Source: Candidatus Methylomirabilota bacterium
GTDB lineage: Bacteria > Methylomirabilota > Methylomirabilia > Rokubacteriales > CSP1-6
DNA: 62,759 bases
NCBI GenBank assembly: GCA_035315345.1
Contig: DATFYA010000082.1
Location: forward strand, 1 to 62,759
Reading direction: 5' to 3'
Shown here: positions 16,680 to 25,008 of the stretch, piece by piece
How positions within the stretch are numbered: the stretch's first letter is position 1
Layout of the letters: every line of letters begins with the position of its first letter
Notes under the pieces: generated by a model
The model's database searches: none
The model's input: only the letters and a program-made list of their open reading frames with translations
Told to the model about the DNA's origin: nothing
Made by a program: the position numbers and the translations under genes

Positions 16680-16740
16680 CGAGCGGGCCGGACCGGCGTT
16701 AGCAAGGCGGAGTGGCGAGCCTGGAAAGGGCATCGACGGC

Positions 16741-17682
16741 ATGTCAGAGACGAGCGACCAGCTGCTCCGCGGGTTCCAGGCGCAGGAGAAGCGCTTCCTG
16801 GAGCGACGCTTCCCGCTGCGCTTCGCGTCCGAGAACCCGACGCTGCGCGAGCTGTACCGCCAGGCCAAGCGGCTGCGCTGGAATCCCGAGACCGACATCG
16901 CGTGGAGCCGCTTCGATCCGGCGGCGTACCCGCCGGCCGTGCGCGAGGCCGCGCGGCTGGTGTGGAGCCGCCGCGCCTGGGGCACGTACCCGGGGCTGGG
17001 CGAGAACACCGCGCTGCTGATCCGCTTCTGCCTCGAGTCCGGCGCGGCCGGGATGGACGCCAAGCTGTTCCTGTCCTTCCGTCCCGCCGAGGAGGCCAAG
17101 CAGCTCGAGGCGTGCTTCCTCTTCGCGCGACGCCTGGGCGGCTACGAGTCGACGCCCGCCCCGGCGGTCGCGCGGGCGAGCAACCAGCCGTTCGCCCAGA
17201 TGGCGCTCGATCCGGACGTGTCGGTGGAGTCGGTGGTGGCCGCGCTCGGCGCTCTGGACGACCAGCTCGATCTCGACCTGTGCCTGGGCCACCTCCAGCA
17301 CACCCGCGACGAGACCGCGCGGCAGATCTTGCGGCTGATCGCCGGCGACAAGCAGCGCCACGTGCTGTTCGCGTGGACGCTGCTGGGCGACCGGCTGCCC
17401 GGCCTCGACCCGGCGGGACGCGCCGCCGTGGGCGCGACGGTTCGCGATATGCTCGAGCGCGTGATCCTGGCTGGCTACCGGAACACGTGGCTGCTGCCCG
17501 CGGAGGCCCGCGGGCCGCTGCTCGCCGCCGAGGCCCTCACCGCCCAGCACGGCCTCGGCGCCTCCACCGTCGCGCAGGAGCAGGCGGTGGTCCGCGCCAC
17601 GCTCGCCCAGGTGCGGGAGCGGCTCGCCGGCTGGAACGTCACGCTGCCCCACGTCGATCATCCGGAGCTCGGACGCGCATGA
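16741..17682 (+). CDS. Ferritin-like protein with degenerate metal site
   Basis: 313-residue all-helical protein, clear paralogue of the next gene: both share LRW(N/D)PETDI.W, W.SRR.WG.Y and LL.RFCLE. In the intact paralogue the di-iron ligands are EEGRH and DEVRH; here the corresponding positions are EEAKQ and DKQRH, so one histidine and one glutamate of the two ExxH motifs are lost, and AAEE is ALDD. It therefore probably does not bind two irons. It is encoded 37 bases upstream of its intact partner and may form a heterodimer with it. The function of the family here is not known; the molybdenum hydroxylase genes that follow suggest a shared oxidative pathway. Confidence 0.8.
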   Translation: MSETSDQLLRGFQAQEKRFLERRFPLRFASENPTLRELYRQAKRLRWNPETDIAWSRFDPAAYPPAVREAARLVWSRRAWGTYPGLGENTALLIRFCLESGAAGMDAKLFLSFRPAEEAKQLEACFLFARRLGGYESTPAPAVARASNQPFAQMALDPDVSVESVVAALGALDDQLDLDLCLGHLQHTRDETARQILRLIAGDKQRHVLFAWTLLGDRLPGLDPAGRAAVGATVRDMLERVILAGYRNTWLLPAEARGPLLAAEALTAQHGLGASTVAQEQAVVRATLAQVRERLAGWNVTLPHVDHPELGRA

Positions 17683-17719
17683 CGCGCCGTCCAGGCCCCG
17701 CGACCAGGAGGATCCCGTC

Positions 17720-18625
17720 ATGAGCAGCTATCTCACCGAGACCCGCTATCCGCTCGAGCTCGCCTCCGCCATGCCCGACGTCTGGGAGCTGTGGCAGCGG
17801 GCCAAGACGCTCGAGTGGGATCCCGAGACGGACATCCCCTGGGAGGAGCTGCACCCGGAGCGCTATCCCGAGGCGCAGATCATGGCCGCGCGGCTGCACT
17901 GGAGCCGCCGGACCTGGGGCGAGTACGGCGCCATCTCGGAGAGCCCGGCCCTGCTGCTGCGCTTCTGCCTCGAGAACCGGCTGCCGGACCTGCGCTTCTT
18001 CTTCACCATGCGCACGCAGGAGGAGGGTCGGCACGCCGAGGCGTCGTGGCTCATGGCCGAGCGGCTTGGCGGCTACTTCCCCCAGCCGCAGAATCCGCCG
18101 ACCGTGACCGCGGTGGGCACCCACGGCGTGCGGCGAATGGCCTTCGACCCGGACACGTCGCTGGAAGGCATCTTCGCGAGCCTGGTCTGCGCGGCGGAGG
18201 AGATCCTGATCGACGCTTTCAAGGCCACCGTGCACAAGGCCACGAACCCGGCGGTGCGCCGGCTGATGGAGCTGATCCTGCGCGACGAGGTGCGGCACAT
18301 CGCGTTCGGGTGGCAGTGTCTCGACGCGTGGGCGCCCCACTTCACCCCGGATACCGTCAAGAACATCGAGCGCGCGGTGACTCAGATGATCCAGAACGTC
18401 GAGTTCAACGGCTACCGCAACCTCTGGCTGGCCATCGAGGGCGGCACCGCCACGCCGCTCGAGATCGACGCCGACCGCGTGGCCTGCGAGGCCGGCCTCG
18501 GCGGCACCACCCCCGAGGACGAGATGCGCATCGTCCCGCAGTTCATCCGGAAGATCCGCGCGCGGATGGCCCCGTGGGGCGTGAGCCTGCCGATGTTCGA
18601 CCACCCGAAGCTCGGCAAGGTCTAG
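17720..18625 (+). CDS. Ferritin-like di-iron protein
   Basis: 301 residues, mostly helical, with two ExxH motifs: EEGRHAE at about residues 98-104 and DEVRHIAFG at about 191-199, plus further glutamates (FCLEN, CAAEEI). This spacing fits a ferritin-like four-helix bundle with a di-iron centre as in non-haem oxygenases or ribonucleotide-reductase-like oxidases. A strong AGGAGG site precedes the ATG. It sits between a metal-site-less paralogue and a molybdenum hydroxylase operon (10-base gap), suggesting an oxygenase or oxidase step in the same pathway. Substrate unknown. Confidence 0.8.
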   Translation: MSSYLTETRYPLELASAMPDVWELWQRAKTLEWDPETDIPWEELHPERYPEAQIMAARLHWSRRTWGEYGAISESPALLLRFCLENRLPDLRFFFTMRTQEEGRHAEASWLMAERLGGYFPQPQNPPTVTAVGTHGVRRMAFDPDTSLEGIFASLVCAAEEILIDAFKATVHKATNPAVRRLMELILRDEVRHIAFGWQCLDAWAPHFTPDTVKNIERAVTQMIQNVEFNGYRNLWLAIEGGTATPLEIDADRVACEAGLGGTTPEDEMRIVPQFIRKIRARMAPWGVSLPMFDHPKLGKV

Positions 18626-18635
18626 CGCAGGACGC

Positions 18636-19543
18636 GTGCGGCCCGCTCCGTTCGACTACGTCGCGCCGCGGACGGTGGACGAGGCCCTCGATCTCCTCGC
18701 GCGCCACGGGGACGAGGCCAAGGTCCTGGCCGGCGGCCAGAGCCTGGTGCCGATGATGAACATGCGCCTGGTGCGGCCCGCGGTCGTGGTGGATCTCAAC
18801 CGCGTCGCCACGCTCGGCGCGCTGCGGGAGGACGCGGGCGGGCTGCGCCTCGGCGCGCTGGTGCGCCAGCACGCGCTCGAGCGCGACGGGCGCGTGGCCC
18901 GCGCGGCTCTGCTCCTCGCAGAAGCCGCGCCGCTGATCGGGCACCTCGGGACGCGGACCCGCGGCACCGTCGGGGCAGCCTGGTCCACGCCGATCCTGCC
19001 GCCGAGCTGCCGGCCTGCATGATCGCGCTGGACGCGGTCTTTCACCTGCAGAGCGCCCGGGGCGCGCGGGCGTGCCGCGCCGGCGACTTCTTCCGGGGGC
19101 TCCTGACCACTGCGCTCGAGCCCGATGAGCTGCTGGTGGAGATCGAGCTGCCCGGGCCCTCCGCCTCGCCCGGGCCCGCTGCGCCGCCCGGGTCCGCCGC
19201 GCGGCGCACCGGGCACGGCTTCGCCGAGGTGGCGCGGCGGCACGGGGACTTCGCGCTCGTCGGGGCGTGCGCGGTGGTCGCACTGGATGCCGGCGGCGTC
19301 TGCCGGCAGGCGCGGCTCGTGATGTTCGGCGCGGGGGATCGCCCGCATCTGGCGCGCGCGGCGGCGGCGCTGGTCGGCGAGCGACCCGGGGCGGCGCGGC
19401 TCGCCGAGGTGGGGCGCGCGGAAGCCGGCGAGATCGAGGCGCGGGACGATCTGCATGCCAGCGCGAGATACCGGCGTCACGTCGCGGCGGGGCTGGCGGC
19501 GCGGGCGCTCGGGCAGGCGGTCGCGCGGGCGGAGGCGGCGTGA
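18636..19543 (+). pseudogene. FAD-binding subunit of molybdenum hydroxylase (frameshifted)
   Basis: The first part from GTG 18636 reads PFDYVAPRTVDEALDLL and the FAD-binding AGGQSLVPMMNMRLVRP motif, as in CoxM/XdhB medium subunits. After GTRTRGTVG the frame fails at GGGG (18972-18975). Adding one G would restore GTVGGSLVHADPAAELPACM and then the second part, IALDAVFHLQSARG..., which runs to 19543. The deletion therefore lies in a G-run in the conserved GG.(A/S) loop. This could be a true inactivating mutation or an assembly error; the rest of the operon looks intact, which favours error or recent loss. The 3' end overlaps the next gene by GTGA. Confidence 0.85.
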
Positions 19544-20067
19544 CGACACGCGGGGCCGTCGCGCACGACATCGCGGTGACGGTGAACGGCGTCGCGCGCC
19601 GGGCGCGCGTGATCCCGCGGATGCTGCTGGCGGATGTGCTGCGTGAGGAGTGGGGGCTCACGGGGACGCATCTCGGGTGCGAGCACGGGGCGTGCGGGGC
19701 GTGCACCGTGCTGGTGGATGGGGAGCCTGCGCGGGCTTGCCTCATGTTCGCGGTGCAGGCGGATGGATCGCGCGTGGAGACTGTCGAGGGGCTCGTTGAC
19801 GGGGATGGCGGGTTGCACCCGCTGCAGGAGGCGTTCCGGAGCCGCCACGCGCTGCAGTGTGGGTTCTGTACGCCGGGGATCTTGATGACGCTGGTCGCGT
19901 ATCTGCGGGTTCATCCTGCGCCGTCGGAAGCTGAGATTCGGGAGGCGCTGTCGGGGAATCTGTGTCGGTGTACGGGGTATCAGCACATTGTGCAGGCGGT
20001 GTTGGAGGTGGCGGGCGGGCCCCTCACCCCGCCCTCTCCCCGGAGGGGAGAGGGAGAGCGCGCGTGA
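19540..20067 (+). CDS. (2Fe-2S) small subunit of molybdenum hydroxylase
   Basis: 175 residues with both iron-sulfur motifs: the plant-type C..GxCGAC..C cluster (LGCEHGACGACTVLVDG...C) and the second cluster in the helical domain (QCGFCTPG...GNLCRCTGY). This is the CoxS/XdhC-like electron-transfer subunit between the Mo site and FAD. Starts with GTG overlapping the FAD-subunit stop. The last roughly 15 residues (PLTPPSPRRGEGERA) come from a dispersed hairpin repeat inserted at the gene end rather than from the conserved protein. Confidence 0.93.
   Translation: MTTRGAVAHDIAVTVNGVARRARVIPRMLLADVLREEWGLTGTHLGCEHGACGACTVLVDGEPARACLMFAVQADGSRVETVEGLVDGDGGLHPLQEAFRSRHALQCGFCTPGILMTLVAYLRVHPAPSEAEIREALSGNLCRCTGYQHIVQAVLEVAGGPLTPPSPRRGEGERA
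20032..20054. repeat. GC-rich hairpin repeat (copy A) over the gene junction
   Basis: CCCTCTCCCC-GGA-GGGGAGAGGG: perfect 10-bp arms, 3-base loop. A related copy lies at 54449-54474. The left side encodes the end of the iron-sulfur subunit; the right arm lies about ten bases before the GTG of the large subunit and is the only purine-rich ribosome-binding candidate there. The stem could mask it. Confidence 0.75.
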
Positions 20068-22379
20068 AGTTCGTCGGAGATCGGTATTTGCGGAAGGAGG
20101 ACCCGCGGCTGCTGACCGGGCGCGGGCGCTACGTGGGGGATATCGCGCTGCCCCGCATGCTCCACGCGGTGCTCCTGCGGAGCCCGCATGCTCACGCACG
20201 CATCGTGCGCGTGGATGCCGACCGCGCCCGGGCGCATCCGGGCGTGGTGGACGTCGTGACCTTTGCGGATCTGGGGGCGGCGGGGCGAGGGTTGCCGATC
20301 GTGCCCCCGCATGCGGACCTGCGGGGGCGGAACTTCGCGGCGCTCGCTGGAGACCGCGTGCGGTTCGTGGGGGAGCCGGTGGCCGCGATCGTGGCGGAGA
20401 ACCGCTACGCGGCGGAGGACGCGCGCGAGCTGGTGGAGGTCGAGTACGAGCCGCTTGCGTCCGCCCAGACGCTCGAGGCGGGGGCGCCCGCGGTGCACGA
20501 CGACATCGCCGACAATCTGGCCGGGCGCGTGACCTTGACGCGCGGCGATGTCGAGGCCGCGCTGCGGGCGGCGCCGCGGGTGGCGTCGCTCGAGCTGCGC
20601 ATCGGGCGCGGCGGGGGCCAGCCGATGGAGACGCGCGGGCTCGTGGCGGACTGGAACCCCGCGCTCGAGCAGCTCACGGTATGGGCGTCATCCCAGGTGC
20701 CGCACCAGATCCGCCAGTTCGTCGGCGAGCTGCTCGACCTGGCGCCGCACCAGGTGCGCGTGATCGCGCCCGACGTGGGCGGCGGCTTCGGCGCCAAGCT
20801 CATCGTCTATCCCGAGGACGTGCTGATCCCCTTCCTCGCGCGAAGGCTGGCCCGGCCGGTGCGCTGGCTCGAGGACCGCCTCGAGCACATGCTGGCCGCC
20901 ACGCAGGAGCGCGAGCAGCGGCACGAGGTGACGATCGGCTTCGACGACGCGGGCCGCCTCGTGGCCCTGCGCGATCACTTCGTGCACGACACGGGGGCGT
21001 ACACGCCGCGCGGCCTCGTGGTGCCGCTGCTCACCGCCTCCATGCTGACCGGGCCGTACCGGATCCCCGCCGTCGAGTCGAGCTTCGACAGCCGCTACAC
21101 CCACCGCGTGCCGGTCACGCCCTATCGCGGCGCCGGACAGCCGCAGGCGGTCTTCGTGATCGAGCGCGTGCTGGACCTGGTGGCGCGCGAGACCGGGCGC
21201 GACCGCGCGGAGGTGCGGCTGGCGAACCTGGTGCGCGCCGAGGACATGCCGTGGGACACGGGCCTGCCCAACTACCGCGGCAGCGGCCACGTGATCCTGG
21301 ACAGCGGCGACCCGCCATCGGTGGTGCGCCGCGCGCTCGAGAGCGCCCGCTACGAGGCGCTCGGCGCCGAGGCCGCCGCCGCGCGCGCCCGGGGCCGGCT
21401 GGTCGGCGTGGGCGTCGCCGCCTACGTGGAGCTGACCGGCGTCGGCCCGTTCGAGAGCGCGCGCGTGCGGGTCGATCCGGCGGGGCGCATCACCGCGTTC
21501 AGTGGCGTGAGCACGCAGGGCCAGGGGCTCGAGACCACGCTGGCCCAGGTGGCGGCCGACGAGCTCGGCGTCACGCCGGCCGACGTGACCGTCGTCACCG
21601 GCGACACCGCGGGGGTCGAGCACGGCGTCGGCTCGTTCGCGAGCCGCGCCGCCGTCGTCGGCGGCAACGCGGTCGCGCTCGCGGCGCGCGAGGTGAGCGC
21701 GAAGGCTCGCCTCCTCGCGGCACGCGCCCTCGGATGCGCCGAGGCCGACCTCGAGCAGGCGGGCGCGGCCTTCGCCGACCGCCGGCGGCCCGAGCGCCGC
21801 GTGAGCTTCGCCGATCTGTCGCGCCTGGCCGGTGCCGCGACGGCCGCGCTCGGCGTGGAGCCCGGGCTCGAGAGCACGCGCGTCTTCCAGCCCACCGACA
21901 TCACCTATTCGTTCGGCGCCCAGGTGGCCCTGGTCGAGCTGGATCCGCTCTCCGCGTGCGTGCGGATCCTCGGCTTCTGGATCGGCCACGACTCCGGACG
22001 GCTCATCAATCCGCTCGTGGTCGAGGGGCAGCTGCAGGGCGCGGTGGCCCTCGGCATCGGCAGCGCGCTGCTCGAGGAGATCCGCTACGACGAGAGCGGT
22101 CAGCTCCTGGCCGGCACCTACATGGACTACCTGCTGCCCACCGCCACCGACGTGCCGACGATGGTCATCGACCACCTCGAGACGCTCTCACCTCTAAACC
22201 CCCTGGGCCTCAAAGGCGTCGGCGAATCGGGGGCGCTCCCGGTTCCCGCCGTCCTCGCCTCGGCGATCGAGGATGCGGTCGGGCCCCGGGGCGGGCGCGT
22301 GACGCGCATGCCGCTCGGCCCCGCGCGCCTCCTGGAGCTGCTGCCGCCGTCGCTCGCAGAGGCGCTCGACCGCGGCTGA
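20064..22379 (+). CDS. Molybdopterin-binding large subunit of a molybdenum hydroxylase (xanthine dehydrogenase family)
   Basis: 771 residues from GTG 20064, which overlaps the previous stop. Motifs include RKEDPRLLTGRGRYVGDI, APDVGGGFGAK (Mo-cofactor loop), TPYRGAGQPQA and the C-terminal GLKGVGESGALP, where the glutamate is the catalytic base of this family. The loop is YRGAG rather than the VAYRCSFR of form I CO dehydrogenase, so it is not a CO oxidase of that form. It hydroxylates an aldehyde, purine or other aromatic heterocycle, depending on type. Part of the FAD, FeS and Mo subunit operon. Confidence 0.93.
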   Translation: MKFVGDRYLRKEDPRLLTGRGRYVGDIALPRMLHAVLLRSPHAHARIVRVDADRARAHPGVVDVVTFADLGAAGRGLPIVPPHADLRGRNFAALAGDRVRFVGEPVAAIVAENRYAAEDARELVEVEYEPLASAQTLEAGAPAVHDDIADNLAGRVTLTRGDVEAALRAAPRVASLELRIGRGGGQPMETRGLVADWNPALEQLTVWASSQVPHQIRQFVGELLDLAPHQVRVIAPDVGGGFGAKLIVYPEDVLIPFLARRLARPVRWLEDRLEHMLAATQEREQRHEVTIGFDDAGRLVALRDHFVHDTGAYTPRGLVVPLLTASMLTGPYRIPAVESSFDSRYTHRVPVTPYRGAGQPQAVFVIERVLDLVARETGRDRAEVRLANLVRAEDMPWDTGLPNYRGSGHVILDSGDPPSVVRRALESARYEALGAEAAAARARGRLVGVGVAAYVELTGVGPFESARVRVDPAGRITAFSGVSTQGQGLETTLAQVAADELGVTPADVTVVTGDTAGVEHGVGSFASRAAVVGGNAVALAAREVSAKARLLAARALGCAEADLEQAGAAFADRRRPERRVSFADLSRLAGAATAALGVEPGLESTRVFQPTDITYSFGAQVALVELDPLSACVRILGFWIGHDSGRLINPLVVEGQLQGAVALGIGSALLEEIRYDESGQLLAGTYMDYLLPTATDVPTMVIDHLETLSPLNPLGLKGVGESGALPVPAVLASAIEDAVGPRGGRVTRMPLGPARLLELLPPSLAEALDRG

Positions 22380-22438
22380 TGTCATACCTCCGAGAATCCA
22401 GAAGCTGCCTTTGACCGGCGTAACCGCCGGCAGCGCGA

Positions 22439-23248
22439 TCAGGATCGCGATCGCTCGGGTGAGCCGTTCCGATGATAGAAGGCAGCGAGCTGACCTCGGT
22501 CACGCAAAGCGAGCTTCTGGAAGATGTGCGTGAGATGGGCCTTGACAGTCGGCTCGGTGATGTTGAGATGGTATCCCACCTCGAGATTGCTCAATCCGGT
22601 CGCGACGAGCTGGACGATTTCGTGCTCGCGACAGCTAAGGCGACCCTTCAGAGACGCTTCGATCGGCTCGGCGTTGACCGAATGGGTCGCCAACTCCTCG
22701 ACGCTGAGCGCGATCACGCGGTTGCTCGCCCAAATCTCGCCCTGGTGGACGACCCGGACCGCTTTGAGGAGATTCTCGACGCTCGCGCTCTTGGCCAGGA
22801 TGCCGCGCGCTCCGGCCTTGAGTGCCCGCACCGCCCATGCTTCGCTGCCGTCGGCGCCGGCCAGGATCACCCGGGGCCGTGGGCCGGCGCGACGCAACTC
22901 GCCGCAGACCACCAGAGCCCCGTCGCTCTGCGCATCCACGATGAGGATATCAGGCGAACTGGTGCGGACGAGCTCTCGCACGGAGGACGCCGCTGCCTCC
23001 ACCAGTACGACGAGGGCGCGCTCTTTGAGCAGGATGCTCCGGAGTCCGGAGCGAAACAGCGCGCTGTCGCTGAAGAGTCCGACACGTATCGTGGAGGACC
23101 CGCACGGACTCGCGCACGCCGGAGGCGGCGACGTAGTCGGTTGCCTGCCCGATCGTTGCGGTTGCCGATGGATCAAACCGCGATCCCCTGCAGAAGAATT
23201 CAGGTCCATTCGACTACGGTCCCTAGCCTTGTCAAGCGGAAGCCTCAT
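22439..23248 (-). CDS. NarL/FixJ-type response regulator (LuxR family HTH)
   Basis: 269 residues. A long poorly conserved N-terminal extension (about 50 residues, possibly a wrong start) precedes a receiver domain with VGLFSDSALFRSGL, phosphoacceptor aspartate in DILIVDAQ and the conserved lysine in GILAKSAS. The C-terminal LuxR helix-turn-helix is LSCREHEIVQLVATGLSNLEV with TVKAHLTHIFQKL. It lies next to the exopolysaccharide locus and is a good candidate for its regulator. No cognate kinase is adjacent. Confidence 0.88.
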   Translation of the reverse strand: MRLPLDKARDRSRMDLNSSAGDRGLIHRQPQRSGRQPTTSPPPACASPCGSSTIRVGLFSDSALFRSGLRSILLKERALVVLVEAAASSVRELVRTSSPDILIVDAQSDGALVVCGELRRAGPRPRVILAGADGSEAWAVRALKAGARGILAKSASVENLLKAVRVVHQGEIWASNRVIALSVEELATHSVNAEPIEASLKGRLSCREHEIVQLVATGLSNLEVGYHLNITEPTVKAHLTHIFQKLALRDRGQLAAFYHRNGSPERSRS

Positions 23249-23459
23249 CCGGCGGCCACGGCTGACACCGTTCCCTTCGTCGATTTGCGCCAGTCGAATC
23301 GGGAATGGAAAACACGGCGGTTAAATGGGCAAACAATTTCCTATTGGTTCGTCCCGCCGTCGTCACTTGAAGATTGTTCCGCGTAGGGACGAGATACCCG
23401 TTCGACCGCCACACCTGGCCGGTGTTCTCCGCCAGCGCGCGGTGAGGTTGGCAGAACGT

Positions 23460-24626
23460 TCATATCCCCTTCGCAACGCCGAGTGCGCCCTTGAAGAAAT
23501 CGAGGAATCCGTACAAGAAGGCCTTGCCGAGGTGCTTGCCGACCACAATTACGTCGTTGCGTTGCAGCTCCGGCGACTGCTGGCCGCCTTCGAACGCTTG
23601 GAGATCGTACTTGGACACGCCCATCTGACCGGAGGCCGTCTTGCGATATAGCCGCACGTCACTCCAGTCGGCGACGTCCTTGAGGCCGCCCGCGGCAAGG
23701 ATGGCCTGCTGAACCGTCGTCTTCCCTCGCAACAGGAAAGAGCCCGGGTGCTCGACGGAGCCTCCCACGTAGAAGGAGCCCGCGCGAGGCACATGAACGA
23801 CGTCGCCGGATCGGAGCGGGATGTTCAAGTCCTCACGGCCGTCGGCGAGCGCCGATAGGTCGATCGGAGTTGTGACCTCTTCCGCCGCCTCCCCTGCCGG
23901 GGGCGCCCTGTCGGCCGAGGCGGTGACGGTGCCGGCCGTCTTGGCCACGGTGCCGGCCGGTAGCCGGCGAATGACATAGATGATGGGGTCGGCGTCCTCG
24001 GTGACGCCCTCGGCCAGGGCGAGTGCATCGGCCAGGCGGAGCTGCCGGTTGAGGGTGAAGACCCCTCCCCGTCGCACGGCCCCGATGACAGACACGCGCT
24101 GGCTATTGTGCTCGTGGATGAACACGGAGACTTGCGGGTCGTGCATGAACCGGCGCTCGAGTCGATCACGAATGTCGTCCTCGAGCTGGGCCGTCGTGCG
24201 TCCCGCGGCCTCGATTTGGCCGAGGAGGGGAAGGGAAACCCAACCGCGCAATGGAACTCGCAGACGGATCTTGGAAAGCTCCTCGACCTCGAAGACGGAG
24301 ACCTCGATCAGGTCACCGGCGCCGATCGGCAAGTCGCCGTCTGTTTCCGAGTGCGCCACGTCCGCGGGCGAGCGTCCGGCGGAAGTCGCCAGGGAACGCC
24401 CACCCGCCGGACCCGGCCCCCGGTCACCGCCGTCCGGGCCCAAGATGGCGGATGGCAGCTGGGGCAGTACCGGTGGCTGCCCGGCAGCGCCGGCATGAGG
24501 CGAGGCCGCGCAACCAGTCAACACCAACGCGATTCCAGCGGTCACCAGGAAACGTAGCCTGCTCACAGGTCCTCGCGAGGCGAAGGGTCGATCTCGGGCC
24601 GTGCCCTGAGTGAATCGGATCTTCAT
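23460..24626 (-). CDS. Polysaccharide export lipoprotein (Wza/GumB-like, SLBB domains)
   Basis: 388 residues from ATG 24626 (a TTG at 24647 is an in-frame alternative that would sit inside the regulatory repeat). The N-terminus has a lipoprotein signal with lipobox LTGC. The poly-export domain is recognisable at IGAGDLIEVSVFEVEELS..RVPLRGWVSLPLLGQIEAAG, followed by SLBB-type segments around VSVIGAVRRGGVFTL and SFYVGGSVEHPGSFLL. It forms the outer-membrane channel through which the polymer is exported. It is divergent from the Wzz/kinase operon, sharing the 24.63-25.0 kb control region. Confidence 0.92.
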   Translation of the reverse strand: MKIRFTQGTARDRPFASRGPVSRLRFLVTAGIALVLTGCAASPHAGAAGQPPVLPQLPSAILGPDGGDRGPGPAGGRSLATSAGRSPADVAHSETDGDLPIGAGDLIEVSVFEVEELSKIRLRVPLRGWVSLPLLGQIEAAGRTTAQLEDDIRDRLERRFMHDPQVSVFIHEHNSQRVSVIGAVRRGGVFTLNRQLRLADALALAEGVTEDADPIIYVIRRLPAGTVAKTAGTVTASADRAPPAGEAAEEVTTPIDLSALADGREDLNIPLRSGDVVHVPRAGSFYVGGSVEHPGSFLLRGKTTVQQAILAAGGLKDVADWSDVRLYRKTASGQMGVSKYDLQAFEGGQQSPELQRNDVIVVGKHLGKAFLYGFLDFFKGALGVAKGI

Positions 24627-24641
24627 GGCCGGTCGTTCATA

Positions 24642-24789
24642 CGTCAATTAGACGAACGTCTACTTGATGGGCGGACCACGCTACGACTCGAGTAGTACGA
24701 CCTGTCAGGTGAATCTGGTCGTACATCTTGAGTCGGGCACATTCACGATGCGATTGCCGCTCGCTAGACCTTCGTCTAATTGACGATCG
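24642..24789. promoter_or_regulatory. Divergent EPS control region with shared motifs
   Basis: Between the export lipoprotein (minus) and the Wzz/kinase gene (plus). It holds two copies of GTCTAATTGACG: one on the minus strand at 24642-24653 and one on the plus strand at 24774-24785, which extends to GTCTAATTGACGATCG. A copy identical over 16 bases lies at 48014-48029. It also holds TACGACTCGAGT (24682-24693) and an inverted relative, CTTGAGTCG at 24727-24735. These look like sites of one regulator. No clear -35/-10 pair was identified. Confidence 0.6.
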
Positions 24790-24930
24790 ACTCGCCGCGG
24801 CTAGAGGATGTGCGACGAGATCGGAGCGGAGCACTCGAGGCGCATCCATGAGAAGCCGGCGCAGTCGACAGCAGGCGGTCCAAGAGCAGTTCCTGCCTGA
24901 CTCCGACTCTGAAGGGAGCGTGAGCGCGAG

Positions 24931-25008
24931 ATGATCGACGACAAGGCGCTCGCGCTGGCCGTGTGCGGGGAAGGACACGTGGTCCTCCGACCAGACCCGG
25001 CACCATGA
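24931..25008 (+). CDS. Possible 25-residue leader peptide
   Basis: ATG 24931 reads MIDDKALALAVCGEGHVVLR then PDPAP and stops at TGA 25006-25008, which overlaps the ATG of the Wzz/kinase gene (ATGA). The preceding GAAGGGAGCG could serve as a ribosome-binding site. It has no recognised homologue; the coupling arrangement is the only support. It could be a translated leader that helps start the next gene. Confidence 0.3.
   Translation: MIDDKALALAVCGEGHVVLRPDPAP

Noticed and set aside
20064-22379. Form I carbon monoxide dehydrogenase
   Set aside because: The active-site loop is YRGAG, not the cysteine-containing form I loop.
24719-24765. Sigma54 promoter in the EPS control region (GGGCAC...TTGC)
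   Set aside because: The spacing between the GGCAC-like and TTGC elements is 13 bases, far from the required arrangement.
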